64,000 bases of DNA from Halorientalis pallida (lineage in GTDB: Archaea; Halobacteriota; Halobacteria; Halobacteriales; Haloarculaceae). Both the position numbers and the translations under genes were made by a program. Position 1 is the first letter of the stretch. Every line of letters starts with the position of its first letter. This document shows, in pieces, positions 24,411-31,958 of the stretch. The stretch lies in the NCBI RefSeq assembly GCF_004118325.1, contig NZ_RDFA01000002.1, positions 253,001-317,000 on the forward strand, given 5' to 3'. The notes beneath the pieces are model-generated. The model was not told where the DNA came from and made no database searches. It saw only the letters and a list, made by a program, of their open reading frames with translations.

Positions 24411-24590
24411 GTGAACCACCGTGCGTTCGTCGGCGCGCTGGCCGCCGTCCTCCCGTGACCGCCGGGGTGCCGGGGACACTGAACCGAACCCGGACACACC
24501 CACGACCGGCCCGGCGCCGGACGACCGGTCACCGGCGTCGACGGACGTTGATCTGACCGTGACCCGCCGTTCCGGAACCGGTTTTACCCA
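24411..24590 (+). pseudogene. Possible remnant of a secreted lipoprotein gene
   Basis: A GTG at 24411 opens MNHRAFVGALAAVLP, the start of a haloarchaeal export signal, then stops after 15 codons. In another forward frame the next bases read DTEPNPDTPTTGPAPDD followed by STDVDLTVTRRSGTGF, the kind of linker and strand that follow a lipobox in such proteins. A T-rich GGGTTTTTACACC sits about 30 bases upstream of the GTG. A frameshifted and truncated lipoprotein gene explains this; chance is not excluded. Confidence 0.35.
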
Positions 24591-24611
24591 GCGGCGACAC
24601 GATGACCGCGT

Positions 24612-25124
24612 ATGAATCCCGACGTATCGCTACCGGGGTGGGCACTGCTGGCTGGCGTCGGAGCCGTCGTCGCGGCGGTCGGCTCCCTCCTCCCGTGGGC
24701 GACGGTTCGCTTCGACGCGACGCTCGCTGAGCTGGCGACCGTTCCGGAGACACAGACGGTCAGCGGCCTCGACGGCGACGGGACGATCACGCTCGTTCTC
24801 GCCGCGGTGACGCTCGCGGTCCTGGCCGCGGCCGTCGTCGGGTCCCGACCCGGGCCGAAGACGGCCGCCCTCACCGCGCTCACCGGGACGCTCGTCACCG
24901 TCGTCGCGATCGTCGACTACCGCGAGTTCCGGGCCACGCAAAGCCGAATCCAGCAGCGCGTCGCCGAGACGGGCGAAGTGGGGAGTGACGCCGTGACCGT
25001 CGAACTGGAGCCCGGGCTAGCGGTCCTCGGTCTCGGCGGCCTCCTCTTGCTCTCGGCCGGCGCGTACGCGCTCCTGTCGTACTGGCGGGATGGCTCCGGA
25101 TCGGCGTCCGCTGTCGGCGGGTGA
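24612..25124 (+). CDS. Hypothetical four-helix membrane protein
   Basis: 170 residues with four hydrophobic segments (about residues 8-30, 58-77, 83-105 and 134-157). The loop between helices 3 and 4 (REFRATQSRIQQRVAET) is polar. The layout, with a WA-containing first helix and short extracytoplasmic loop ending in a GDGTITL strand, resembles widespread haloarchaeal membrane proteins of unknown function. It is oriented opposite to srp54 and ftsY, lying between them, and ends 12 bases from the ftsY stop. Confidence 0.75.
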   Translation: MNPDVSLPGWALLAGVGAVVAAVGSLLPWATVRFDATLAELATVPETQTVSGLDGDGTITLVLAAVTLAVLAAAVVGSRPGPKTAALTALTGTLVTVVAIVDYREFRATQSRIQQRVAETGEVGSDAVTVELEPGLAVLGLGGLLLLSAGAYALLSYWRDGSGSASAVGG

Positions 25125-25136
25125 AAAGATCGGCAA

Positions 25137-26267
25137 TCAGGCCGCGGCTTCGCCGGCGTCCGCGTCCTCGTCGTCGTAGCCCAGCAGGCGGTCGACGATG
25201 ACCTCGGGGTCGAACGGTTCGAGGTCGTCGTAGTCCTGGCCGGTCCCCAGAAAGAGGATCGGTTTGCCCGTGACCTGGGCGATGGAGATGGCCGCACCGC
25301 CCTGCGGGTCGGCGTCGGCCTTGGTGAGGACGGCGCCGTCGATGGCCGCGGCGTCGTCGAACTCCCGGGCGCGGTTGACCGCGTCCTGGCCCGCCACTGC
25401 CTCGTCGACGAAGATCGTCATGTCTGGCTCGATCACGCGGTCGATCTTCTCCAGCTGGTCCATCAGGTCGTTGCTGGTGTGGAGCCGGCCGGCCGTGTCG
25501 CCCAGCACGACGTCCACGTCGTTGGCCTCGGCGTACTCGACGGCGTCGTAGATGACCGCCGCCGGGTCCGACCCCTGTTCGTGTGAGATCAGGCGCTCGT
25601 CCAGCGTGTCGGCGTGTTGCTGGAGCTGTTCGTTCGCGCCCGCACGGTAGGTGTCGCCGTTGGCCAGCACCGTCGAGTAGCCCCGATCGTCGAGCCACTG
25701 GGAGAGCTTGGCGATGGTCGTCGTCTTCCCGACGCCGTTGACGCCCGTGAAGATGATCGAGACGGGCTTGTCGGCCTCGGCGATCCGCTGTTCGAAGTCG
25801 AACTGCCCGACGCTGATCACGTCGATCAGAGCGTCACGCAGTGCCTCCTCGACGACCAGACCCGTGGTCTTGACTTTCGAGCGCGTCTCGCCGATCAGGT
25901 TCTCGCGGATGCCCCGGAGAATCTCCTGGGCGACGCTCATCTCCACGTCGGAGGAGAGCAGGGCCAGCTCCAGCTCTTCGAGCGGCCCTTCGAGGTCGTC
26001 CTCCTCGATGACCTCTTTGCCCGTGGCTGCGAGTTTCGCCCGCTCCATCAGCCCGCGGTCGCTGCCCCCGTCGTCTTCGTCGGATTCGGGTTCGGGTTCG
26101 GGTTCAGGCTCCGCCTCGGACTCGGCCGATTCGGCGTCCCCGGACACTGCCTCGGCGTCCACGGGTTCGGTCTCGGCGTCGGCGTCTTCTGCCGCCTCGA
26201 CCGGTTCGGCCTCCTCCTCGACGTTCTCTTTGAAGCTGTTGAGCTTGTCTTTCAGTCCGTCGAACAT
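25137..26267 (-). CDS. ftsY: Signal recognition particle receptor FtsY
   Basis: The SRP receptor GTPase, partner of SRP54 in targeting nascent membrane and secreted proteins. Of 376 residues, the first 85 are a very acidic linker (runs such as EPEPEPEPESDEDDGG) typical of halophilic FtsY, followed by the NG domain with GVNGVGKTTTIAKL, GDTYRAGANEQL, GDTAGRLHTS and TKADADPQGGAA. It is the third gene of an L18Ae-prefoldin-ftsY run, starting seven bases after the prefoldin stop. An opposing membrane protein gene follows. Confidence 0.97.
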   Translation of the reverse strand: MFDGLKDKLNSFKENVEEEAEPVEAAEDADAETEPVDAEAVSGDAESAESEAEPEPEPEPESDEDDGGSDRGLMERAKLAATGKEVIEEDDLEGPLEELELALLSSDVEMSVAQEILRGIRENLIGETRSKVKTTGLVVEEALRDALIDVISVGQFDFEQRIAEADKPVSIIFTGVNGVGKTTTIAKLSQWLDDRGYSTVLANGDTYRAGANEQLQQHADTLDERLISHEQGSDPAAVIYDAVEYAEANDVDVVLGDTAGRLHTSNDLMDQLEKIDRVIEPDMTIFVDEAVAGQDAVNRAREFDDAAAIDGAVLTKADADPQGGAAISIAQVTGKPILFLGTGQDYDDLEPFDPEVIVDRLLGYDDEDADAGEAAA

Positions 26268-26273
26268 GGCCCC

Positions 26274-26744
26274 TTACTCGTCGTCGCCCTGTTCCTGCTG
26301 TTGCATCTGGGCCATCTGCTGTTGCATCTGCTGCTGTTGCATCTGCTGGGCCTTCTCCTCGAGTTCGTCGCTCTCGGACTCGATCTCGCTGATCTCGTCG
26401 CGGATGTCCTCGATCCGGTCGTCGAGGGTGTCCTGCTTGTTCTCCAGGGTGTCGACGGCGTCGCCCTGATCGCGCTCGGCCGCGTACCCACCGCCCAGCG
26501 AGACGATGATCTCGTCGATGTCCTGAATCTCCGCGCGGACGTACGCGTCGCCGCCCAGGGGCACCTGCACCGTCTCGCCCGTGTCGAGCGTCTCGATGGC
26601 CTCGATGGCCTCGTCGATCTCGGTCTGTTCGGCCTGCAAGTCCTCGATCTCGCCTTCGAGGGCTTCCTTCTCCTCTTCGAGGGCCTGGATCTCTTCGGCG
26701 AGCTGCTGGAGCTGGCCGCCGCCACCGCCACCACCGAGGCTCAT
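26274..26744 (-). CDS. pfdA: Prefoldin subunit alpha
   Basis: The alpha subunit of the hexameric archaeal chaperone prefoldin, which passes unfolded proteins to the thermosome. The 156 residues show a Gly-rich start, an N-terminal coiled coil (about 15-60), the beta-hairpin core (TVQVPLGGDAYVRAEI and DEIIVSLGGGYAAER) and a C-terminal coiled coil. The end is a Gln/Met-rich run made from repeated CTGTTGCAT-like codon units. Its ATG overlaps the L18Ae stop by three bases, and ftsY follows, so the three are one operon. Confidence 0.95.
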   Translation of the reverse strand: MSLGGGGGGGQLQQLAEEIQALEEEKEALEGEIEDLQAEQTEIDEAIEAIETLDTGETVQVPLGGDAYVRAEIQDIDEIIVSLGGGYAAERDQGDAVDTLENKQDTLDDRIEDIRDEISEIESESDELEEKAQQMQQQQMQQQMAQMQQQEQGDDE

Positions 26745-26914
26745 TGGGCCACCTCACCGACTTCGACCTGCGTGCGCTTCAGGCCGTGCTTGGAGCCGAA
26801 CTCGGCGTAGGTGTGTTCGACCGCGACGTCCTCGTTTTCGGCTTCGATCGTCTTCTCGAACGATTGCCACCCATCTCGGGCCTGCCATCGACCACTCACG
26901 GTAAACTCGGTCAT
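26741..26914 (-). CDS. rpl18a: Ribosomal protein L18Ae (LX)
   Basis: A 57-residue large-subunit ribosomal protein (eL20/L18a/LX family) reading MTEFTVSGRWQARDGWQSFE and ending KRTQVEVGEVAQ, with the typical ENEDVAVEHTYAEFGSKHGL middle. It is too short for standard ORF cut-offs. The stop TGA overlaps the prefoldin alpha start. In many euryarchaea this gene follows aIF6; here aIF6 with L31e and L39e lies about 20 kb further upstream (46748-47840), on the same strand and in the same order. No strong TATA box is evident upstream. Confidence 0.95.
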   Translation of the reverse strand: MTEFTVSGRWQARDGWQSFEKTIEAENEDVAVEHTYAEFGSKHGLKRTQVEVGEVAQ

Positions 26915-26966
26915 GTTCGGGACGTGCGGGACCGACGGGGAAGAATGTACCGACCTCTCCTCTTCC

Positions 26967-27176
26967 CTACTCCTCGGTGGTGTCGATGCCGAGTGCCGCG
27001 TTCAGGCCACAGAAACAGGTCGTGGCGTTGAATCCGAACGCGAGCGCGCCGATTCCCGCGAGCAATCCAGTCGTCCGGTTCCCCTCTCGAAGCGTGGCGA
27101 CGGCGACGACCGTCAGGACGACCGCCAGCACTGCGCGGCCCGTCCGGTCGATGCCGCCGACGTTCGTGTCGACCAT
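26967..27176 (-). CDS. DUF2892 (YgaP-like) membrane protein
   Basis: A 69-residue protein with MVDTNVGGIDRTGRAVLA at its start, then two transmembrane segments (about 13-31 and 37-54) and a C-x-C motif (ATTCFCGLNAALG). DUF2892 proteins are small inner-membrane proteins, sometimes fused to rhodanese domains. The ATG at 27176 is favoured over the in-frame GTG at 27182 because a TATA-like AAATTAAG on the minus strand (27201-27208) is about 29 bases upstream. It ends 52 bases before L18Ae. Confidence 0.85.
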   Translation of the reverse strand: MVDTNVGGIDRTGRAVLAVVLTVVAVATLREGNRTTGLLAGIGALAFGFNATTCFCGLNAALGIDTTEE

Positions 27177-27210
27177 ATTCACCCTTCGGCCGCCGGGGAC
27201 TTAATTTCAG

Positions 27211-28221
27211 TCACTCTGGAACGAGGACAGCCCGCCGGTCCACGTCGCCGTCCTCGAGCCGGTCGTAGGTCGCGCCCAGATCCTCGAAGCCGACCGGCTC
27301 GACGCCCACGTCGAGTCGGCCGGCCTCGGCCAGGTCCAGCACGTCCCGGAGCTGGTCGACACTGCCCCAGAACACGTTCGTACAGACGAGTTCACTGCCA
27401 ACGAGGGGGTTGAAGGAGAGCTCGAAGGAGCCGCCGCCGATGCCGACGATGTAGAGCCGGCCCTGTGTGCCGAGCGCGTTCCCGCAGGCCTGCAGGGTCT
27501 CGTCCTTGCCGACGAAGTCGATGGCGGCGTCGGCCCCGTCGTCGGTGACGCGTCGGATCGCGCTCTGGATGGACTCCTGCGTTACGTCGATGGTCACGTC
27601 CGCGCCGAGGTCCTCGGCGAGCGCGAGTTTCTCGGCGTCCTGGTCGGCGGCGACGACCTGCGCGCCGGTCATGGCGGCGAACTGGACGCCGAACTGGCCG
27701 AGGCCACCGACCCCGACGGTCAGGAGGGTATCGGTCGGCGAGAGGTGTTCGCGGGCGCGCTGGACCGCGCGGTAGGGGGTCAGCGCGGCGTCGGTCAGCG
27801 GCGCGGCCTCGACGGGGTCGATCTCCGTCGGGAGGACGTACTTGGCGTCCGGGACGACGACGAAGTCCGCCAGCGCACCGTCCTGGCCGATACCGGCCCA
27901 CTCCAGCACGTTACAGAGCTGGTCGTCGCCGCGGGTGCAGACCTCGCAGTGGCCACAGCCCCAGCCGCCGAAGACGACGACGCTCGTCCCGGGATCGAGG
28001 TGGTCGACGCCGGGGCCGGTGGCCGCGACCTCGCCGGCGGCCTCGTGGCCCAGCGTCCGCGGCGTCGGGATCGGCAGGTCGCCGTGCATCAGGTGGAGGT
28101 CGGAGTGACAGAGCCCGCAGGCCGAGACGTCGATCAGAACCTCGCCGGGTCCCGGTTCCGGCCGGGGGACTTCCTCGACGACCAGCCCCTCGTCGGGGCC
28201 GTGGAAGCGCGCGGCGCGCAC
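27211..28221 (-). CDS. Zinc-dependent alcohol dehydrogenase (MDR family)
   Basis: A 336-residue medium-chain NAD(P)-dependent dehydrogenase. The catalytic zinc motif is CGLCHSDLHLMHG with GHEAAGEV, the structural zinc site is CGHCEVCTRGDDQLC, and the Rossmann fold carries VGVGGLGQFGVQFAA followed by the acidic AADQDAEKL, favouring NAD over NADP. It resembles NAD-dependent ADHs such as Sulfolobus or Haloferax Adh enzymes; the natural alcohol is not predictable. It is monocistronic, with about 147 non-coding bases to surE. Confidence 0.93.
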   Translation of the reverse strand: MRAARFHGPDEGLVVEEVPRPEPGPGEVLIDVSACGLCHSDLHLMHGDLPIPTPRTLGHEAAGEVAATGPGVDHLDPGTSVVVFGGWGCGHCEVCTRGDDQLCNVLEWAGIGQDGALADFVVVPDAKYVLPTEIDPVEAAPLTDAALTPYRAVQRAREHLSPTDTLLTVGVGGLGQFGVQFAAMTGAQVVAADQDAEKLALAEDLGADVTIDVTQESIQSAIRRVTDDGADAAIDFVGKDETLQACGNALGTQGRLYIVGIGGGSFELSFNPLVGSELVCTNVFWGSVDQLRDVLDLAEAGRLDVGVEPVGFEDLGATYDRLEDGDVDRRAVLVPE

Positions 28222-28368
28222 GGTCAGCGCCCCTCCGTGGCGGTCGGTCGTGACTCTGTACTAGCCCCTGCGACCCGTCGTCTCATGCTATCGGACAGGA
28301 ACGGCTCCGGTCCGGTAAAGGAACCCCCTCGTGAGGCGGGCAGTATAAGAGGAACTGGAACGCGCGAC

Positions 28369-29262
28369 TCAGGTCTCGTCGTCGCGGCGCTGTTCTTCGT
28401 GGGCGCGTTCCCGGGCGCGCTCGCTGCCGTTGTACCCGTCGACGACCTGCTGGAGCGAGCCGGTCTCGACGGACAGGGCGGGCGCGGTCAGGGGTGAGAC
28501 GCTGACTTCCCCCTCGACGAGGGCGCGGCGGTCCGACCCTTCCGGATACCGCTCACGGAGGGCCTCGTCGGCGGGGAAGGGGCTCTCCCAGCCGACGGTG
28601 CCGGGCCAGACCACGTCCCGGAGCGCGATGTCGCCCTCGCGCGGTTTGCCGATGTCGACCTCGTCGCGCTCGGTGGCCTCGTGTTCCACGTCGACCGCGT
28701 AGTCGTGGTGGGGTTCGGTCAGGCGCATCGGGGACTCGGGCACGTCGACCGGCGCGTTGACGTTCAGCACGTCGGCGTCCTCGAACACTACCGTACTCCG
28801 GCTGCGGACGAGCAGTTCCCGGGCGACCTTCGCGGGGCGACCGAAGTCGTACTCCTCGGGGGGATGGACGAAGAAGTCCTGTGCGTGGTAGGCGGAGATG
28901 GCGATACCAGGGGTGTCGAGGAAGGCGGCTTCGATGCAGGCACCGACGGTTCCGGAGCGGCCGACGACGTAGTTGCCCGCGTTGGGGCCGTGGTTACAAC
29001 CGGCGACGACGAGGTCGAAGTCGGCGTCGAGGCCGCCGACGCCGTAGGCCACACAGTCGGCGGGTGTGCCGTCGATAGCGTAGCCCCAGGGGTGGTCCTC
29101 GCGGGTGGTGCGGTGGGTCCGGGTCCGTCCCGTCCCGCTCTGGTTGTCCGTCGGGGCGACGACGGTCACCTCGGCCACCCCCGTCAGTTCCTCGTACAGC
29201 GCCGCCAGCCCGGGGGCGTCGATGCCGTCGTCGTTCGTCAACAGCACGTGGGGGGCAGTCAC
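28369..29262 (-). CDS. surE: 5'/3'-nucleotidase SurE
   Basis: A metal-dependent nucleoside monophosphatase of the SurE family, thought to balance nucleotide pools and act in stress survival. The protein begins with the metal site TNDDGIDAPGLAAL and includes APTDNQSGTG and VAGCNHGPNAG, where the Asn and Ser/Gly contacts lie. I place the start at the GTG 29262 (MTAPHVLLTNDDG), giving 297 residues; the open frame upstream is the shadow of the MgtE gene. The tail is rich in Arg and Glu (ERARERAHEEQRRDDET). Confidence 0.93.
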   Translation of the reverse strand: MTAPHVLLTNDDGIDAPGLAALYEELTGVAEVTVVAPTDNQSGTGRTRTHRTTREDHPWGYAIDGTPADCVAYGVGGLDADFDLVVAGCNHGPNAGNYVVGRSGTVGACIEAAFLDTPGIAISAYHAQDFFVHPPEEYDFGRPAKVARELLVRSRSTVVFEDADVLNVNAPVDVPESPMRLTEPHHDYAVDVEHEATERDEVDIGKPREGDIALRDVVWPGTVGWESPFPADEALRERYPEGSDRRALVEGEVSVSPLTAPALSVETGSLQQVVDGYNGSERARERAHEEQRRDDET

Positions 29263-29384
29263 GGTCGGTGGTTGGGGCCCCGACGCGTCAGTCTTTCGGG
29301 CCTGTCGTGACCCCTGCACACACGCACCACGGCGGTCGGCCGGGCTACCGGGGTTTTTATTTCGGGGGTTCGTTGGGCCGGCCA

Positions 29385-29963
29385 ATGACCGTCCGCGAGG
29401 TCGCCGCCGAGGCCTACCGCGAGGCGCTCCCGGTGCTCGCCGTGAGCGCGGTGGGTGGCCTGTTCGCCGGCGTCGTCCTCGGCGGGATGGACGCGGAACT
29501 CGAAGCGGTCCCGGGCCTCCTGATGCTCGTCCCCGCCCTGCTGGCGACCCGCGGGAACGTCTACGGATCGCTGGGTGCGCGGCTCGCCTCCGCGCTCCAC
29601 CAAGGGCTGATCGAGCCGACCCTGAATCTGGACGACGAGCGGTTGCGGGGTGCGGTCGCGGCGGCGCTGGCAAACGGCGTTCTCGTCAGCTGTTTCGCGG
29701 CCGTCCTCGCGTTCGTCGTCCTCGCAGTGCTGGGGCGGCGGGTCGCGCCCGTCACCACGCTCTTCGGCATCGCCGCCATCGCCGGCCTGATCTCCGGTCT
29801 CCTGCTCACGGCGGCGGTCGTCGGCGTCGTCTTCCTCGGGTATCGGCGCGGCTACAACCCCGACACGCTCGCGGGGCCGGTCGTCACGACCACGGGCGAC
29901 GTGGTCGGCGTCGCCACGCTCTTGCTCGCCACGCGAATCGTCCTCGCCGCAGGGGGCCTCTGA
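29385..29963 (+). CDS. MgtE-like divalent cation transporter, first half
   Basis: 192 residues forming a single MgtE transmembrane domain with about five helices and the characteristic loop LVPALLATRGNVYGSLGARLASALHQGL, which lines the Mg2+ pore in MgtE. The cytoplasmic CBS and N domains of bacterial MgtE are absent. The gene overlaps the next one by a single base in TGATGG, and that gene encodes a second MgtE-type domain, so the two probably assemble as a heterodimer, like the two halves of SLC41 transporters. The ATG at 29385 follows the surE promoter region. Confidence 0.87.
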   Translation: MTVREVAAEAYREALPVLAVSAVGGLFAGVVLGGMDAELEAVPGLLMLVPALLATRGNVYGSLGARLASALHQGLIEPTLNLDDERLRGAVAAALANGVLVSCFAAVLAFVVLAVLGRRVAPVTTLFGIAAIAGLISGLLLTAAVVGVVFLGYRRGYNPDTLAGPVVTTTGDVVGVATLLLATRIVLAAGGL

Positions 29964-30520
29964 TGGAGACCCGCTGGTCCCCCGCAGCGATCATGCGGAC
30001 GATGCTCCCGATCCTCGTCGTCCTGACGGGCATCGAACTCGCCAGTGGTTTCGTGCTCGATACCTTCGAAGGTACCTTGCTCCGGTACCCCTCCCTGCTC
30101 GTCCTCGTCCCCGTCACCATCGGGATGGCGGGCAACCTCGGGAGTATCCTCGCTGCGCGGCTCTCGACGGTGGTCCATCTGGGCCTGCTCTCTTTCGACC
30201 CCGACGACGAGTACCTGCTGGGCAACGCCGTCGCGACGGTCGGGCTGGCGCTGACGCTGTTCCCGCTGGTCGGGGCCGGCGCGTGGGTCTGTCAGACGCT
30301 CGTGAGTGGCTCTCGGCTGGGCGTCGGGACCGTCGTGCTGGTGGCGTTCGGGAGCGGCGCGGTGCTGGCGGTGCTTGCGGTCGTCGTGACGCTGGTGACG
30401 ACCTACGCGGCCTACCGGTTCGGGCTGGACCCCGACGACGTGGTGATCCCCGTCGTCACGAACGTCTGTGACGTGCTGGGCGTGGTGGTCCTCTTTCTGG
30501 TGGTCCGGCTGGTGGTGTGA
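29963..30520 (+). CDS. MgtE-like divalent cation transporter, second half
   Basis: 185 residues, again one five-helix MgtE domain, with the pore loop VPVTIGMAGNLGSILAARLSTVVHLGLL parallel to the ATRGNVYGSLGARLASALHQGL of its neighbour. Its start ATG overlaps the upstream stop (TGATG), implying coupled translation and a 1:1 complex. The final helix carries PVVTNVCDVLGVVVLF, matching PVVTTTGDVVGVATLL in the first half, with the conserved Asp of the Mg site. Function as Mg2+ or another divalent ion channel is inferred from the family. Confidence 0.87.
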   Translation: METRWSPAAIMRTMLPILVVLTGIELASGFVLDTFEGTLLRYPSLLVLVPVTIGMAGNLGSILAARLSTVVHLGLLSFDPDDEYLLGNAVATVGLALTLFPLVGAGAWVCQTLVSGSRLGVGTVVLVAFGSGAVLAVLAVVVTLVTTYAAYRFGLDPDDVVIPVVTNVCDVLGVVVLFLVVRLVV

Positions 30521-30574
30521 GGAGGGCGGACGGGATAGTCAGGGCTTTGACCGACAGATTCCAATGGCCGGTCA

Positions 30575-31603
30575 ATGGCACCGGAGCCGACGGCGTTGCT
30601 GGTGGAGGTGCTGGTCCGCGTGGCGTCGATCACGGTGTTCATCGCCCTGGGGGTCGGCCTGGCCAGCGTCGCCGTCGAGTTCGGCGCGGTCGAGTACGTC
30701 GCGGGCCTGGCGCGACCGCTGACGGAGCCGGCGAACCTCCCGCCGGAAGTGGGCACGGCGATTCTGGCGACGACGGCTTCCCCCACCGCCGGGTACGGCA
30801 TGCTCGCCGAGTACCGAGAGGCCGGCCTCCTCGACGACCGCGCGACGCTCGTCGCGGTGACGATGAACACGTTCTTCGGCTTCGCCCAGCACATCTTCAC
30901 GTTCTACGGCCCCGTGTTGATCCCCATCCTCGGCCTGAAAGTCGGCCTCATGTACGTCGGCGCGCGGGCGCTGATCTCGCTCGCGATCACCGCGACCGGC
31001 GTACTCGCGGGGGCCCTCCTGCTCTCGGAGCGGAACGTCGACACGACAGTGGAGACCGACGTGGACGAGAATGCGGCCGTCGAAGCCGACGGAAGCGGCG
31101 GGGCGCGTGACCGCCGCGCCAAACTCCGCGCCGCCGCCGAGAGTACCGTCGAGAAGATCCGGGACATCGTGCCGCGCCTGCTGGTCGTCTACCTGCTCGT
31201 CGCGACGCTGGTGGCCTACTACGAGGAGATCGTCACCGTTCTCTTCGGCAGTCCGGACGCGGTCGGTATCGCCGGCGCGGTCGCACCCATCACGGGCGCG
31301 CTCGGCCTGCCGAGCGCAGCGATCCCGACCATCGCGGTGTTCGCGGTCGACACGACCAACGGCGCGATCTTCATCGCGCCGCTGATCGAGAACGGGACGT
31401 TCACCGCGCGGGCGGCCGTCGCGACGATGCTCGTGGGCGGGATCGTCTCCTTCGCCGTCTCGACGTTCAAGCGGTCGATCCCCTTCCAGTACGGCATCTG
31501 GGGCCGCGAGTTCGGCTCGAAGGTGATCGTCGTCAACACGGTCCTCAAGGTCGTGTTCATCGCCGTGGCGCTGGTGGTCTTGCTCGCACCCACGGCGATC
31601 TGA
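30575..31603 (+). CDS. Nucleoside-recognition (Gate) domain membrane protein
   Basis: 342 residues with about eight hydrophobic segments. The N-terminal half (VASITVFIALGVGLASVAVE then ATTASPTAGYGMLAEYREAGLLDD) and the C-terminal half (FKRSIPFQYGIWGREFGSKV region) show the duplicated Gate domain of SpmA/SpmB and YjiG/YjiH proteins. A charged cytoplasmic loop of about 60 residues separates them. It follows the MgtE pair by 54 bases on the same strand. Substrates of such proteins are poorly known; transport of nucleosides is only a family name. Confidence 0.85.
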   Translation: MAPEPTALLVEVLVRVASITVFIALGVGLASVAVEFGAVEYVAGLARPLTEPANLPPEVGTAILATTASPTAGYGMLAEYREAGLLDDRATLVAVTMNTFFGFAQHIFTFYGPVLIPILGLKVGLMYVGARALISLAITATGVLAGALLLSERNVDTTVETDVDENAAVEADGSGGARDRRAKLRAAAESTVEKIRDIVPRLLVVYLLVATLVAYYEEIVTVLFGSPDAVGIAGAVAPITGALGLPSAAIPTIAVFAVDTTNGAIFIAPLIENGTFTARAAVATMLVGGIVSFAVSTFKRSIPFQYGIWGREFGSKVIVVNTVLKVVFIAVALVVLLAPTAI

Positions 31604-31658
31604 CGGCCACGCGCGGCGCGGCCGCTCGGAAGCGGAGAAATCGGTAGAAACGTCGCCC

Positions 31659-31790
31659 TCAGAGGCAGTGCCCGGCGACCGGCTGCTTGGCCTCGATCTC
31701 GGTGTTGTAGCAGGTGTTGCAGGTGTACTCGTTCAACTTCGTCGTCTCGTCGTTCAGAGCCATCCGCGTCCCGCACTGTGGGCAATACAT
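31659..31790 (-). CDS. Zinc-ribbon protein, 43 residues
   Basis: The ORF reads MYCPQCGTRMALNDETTK and continues to CNTCYNTEIEAKQPVAGHCL. The two CxxC pairs at residues 3-6 and about 24-27 make a classic zinc ribbon like the N-terminal ribbon of archaeal RNA polymerase subunit M or TFS, but without the second TFS ribbon. The ATG at 31790 is preceded on the minus strand by a TATA-like stretch (CTTATACAAT, about 31794-31803), though that is close, so a longer leader is possible. Function unknown. Confidence 0.72.
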   Translation of the reverse strand: MYCPQCGTRMALNDETTKLNEYTCNTCYNTEIEAKQPVAGHCL

Positions 31791-31958
31791 TATGATTGTA
31801 TAAGGGCTACTGGTGACCTTAATTCTTTGCATCTGATAGGTGTGGTGAACTGTCCCACGCCATCGACTGGCAAATCTAAAGAAACGCAAGAAGTGTTTCC
31901 GGCCGCCCGGAGCCGGATCGGCCGAAGAGTTGCGAGAGGGACCCTCGGCCAGGGACGG

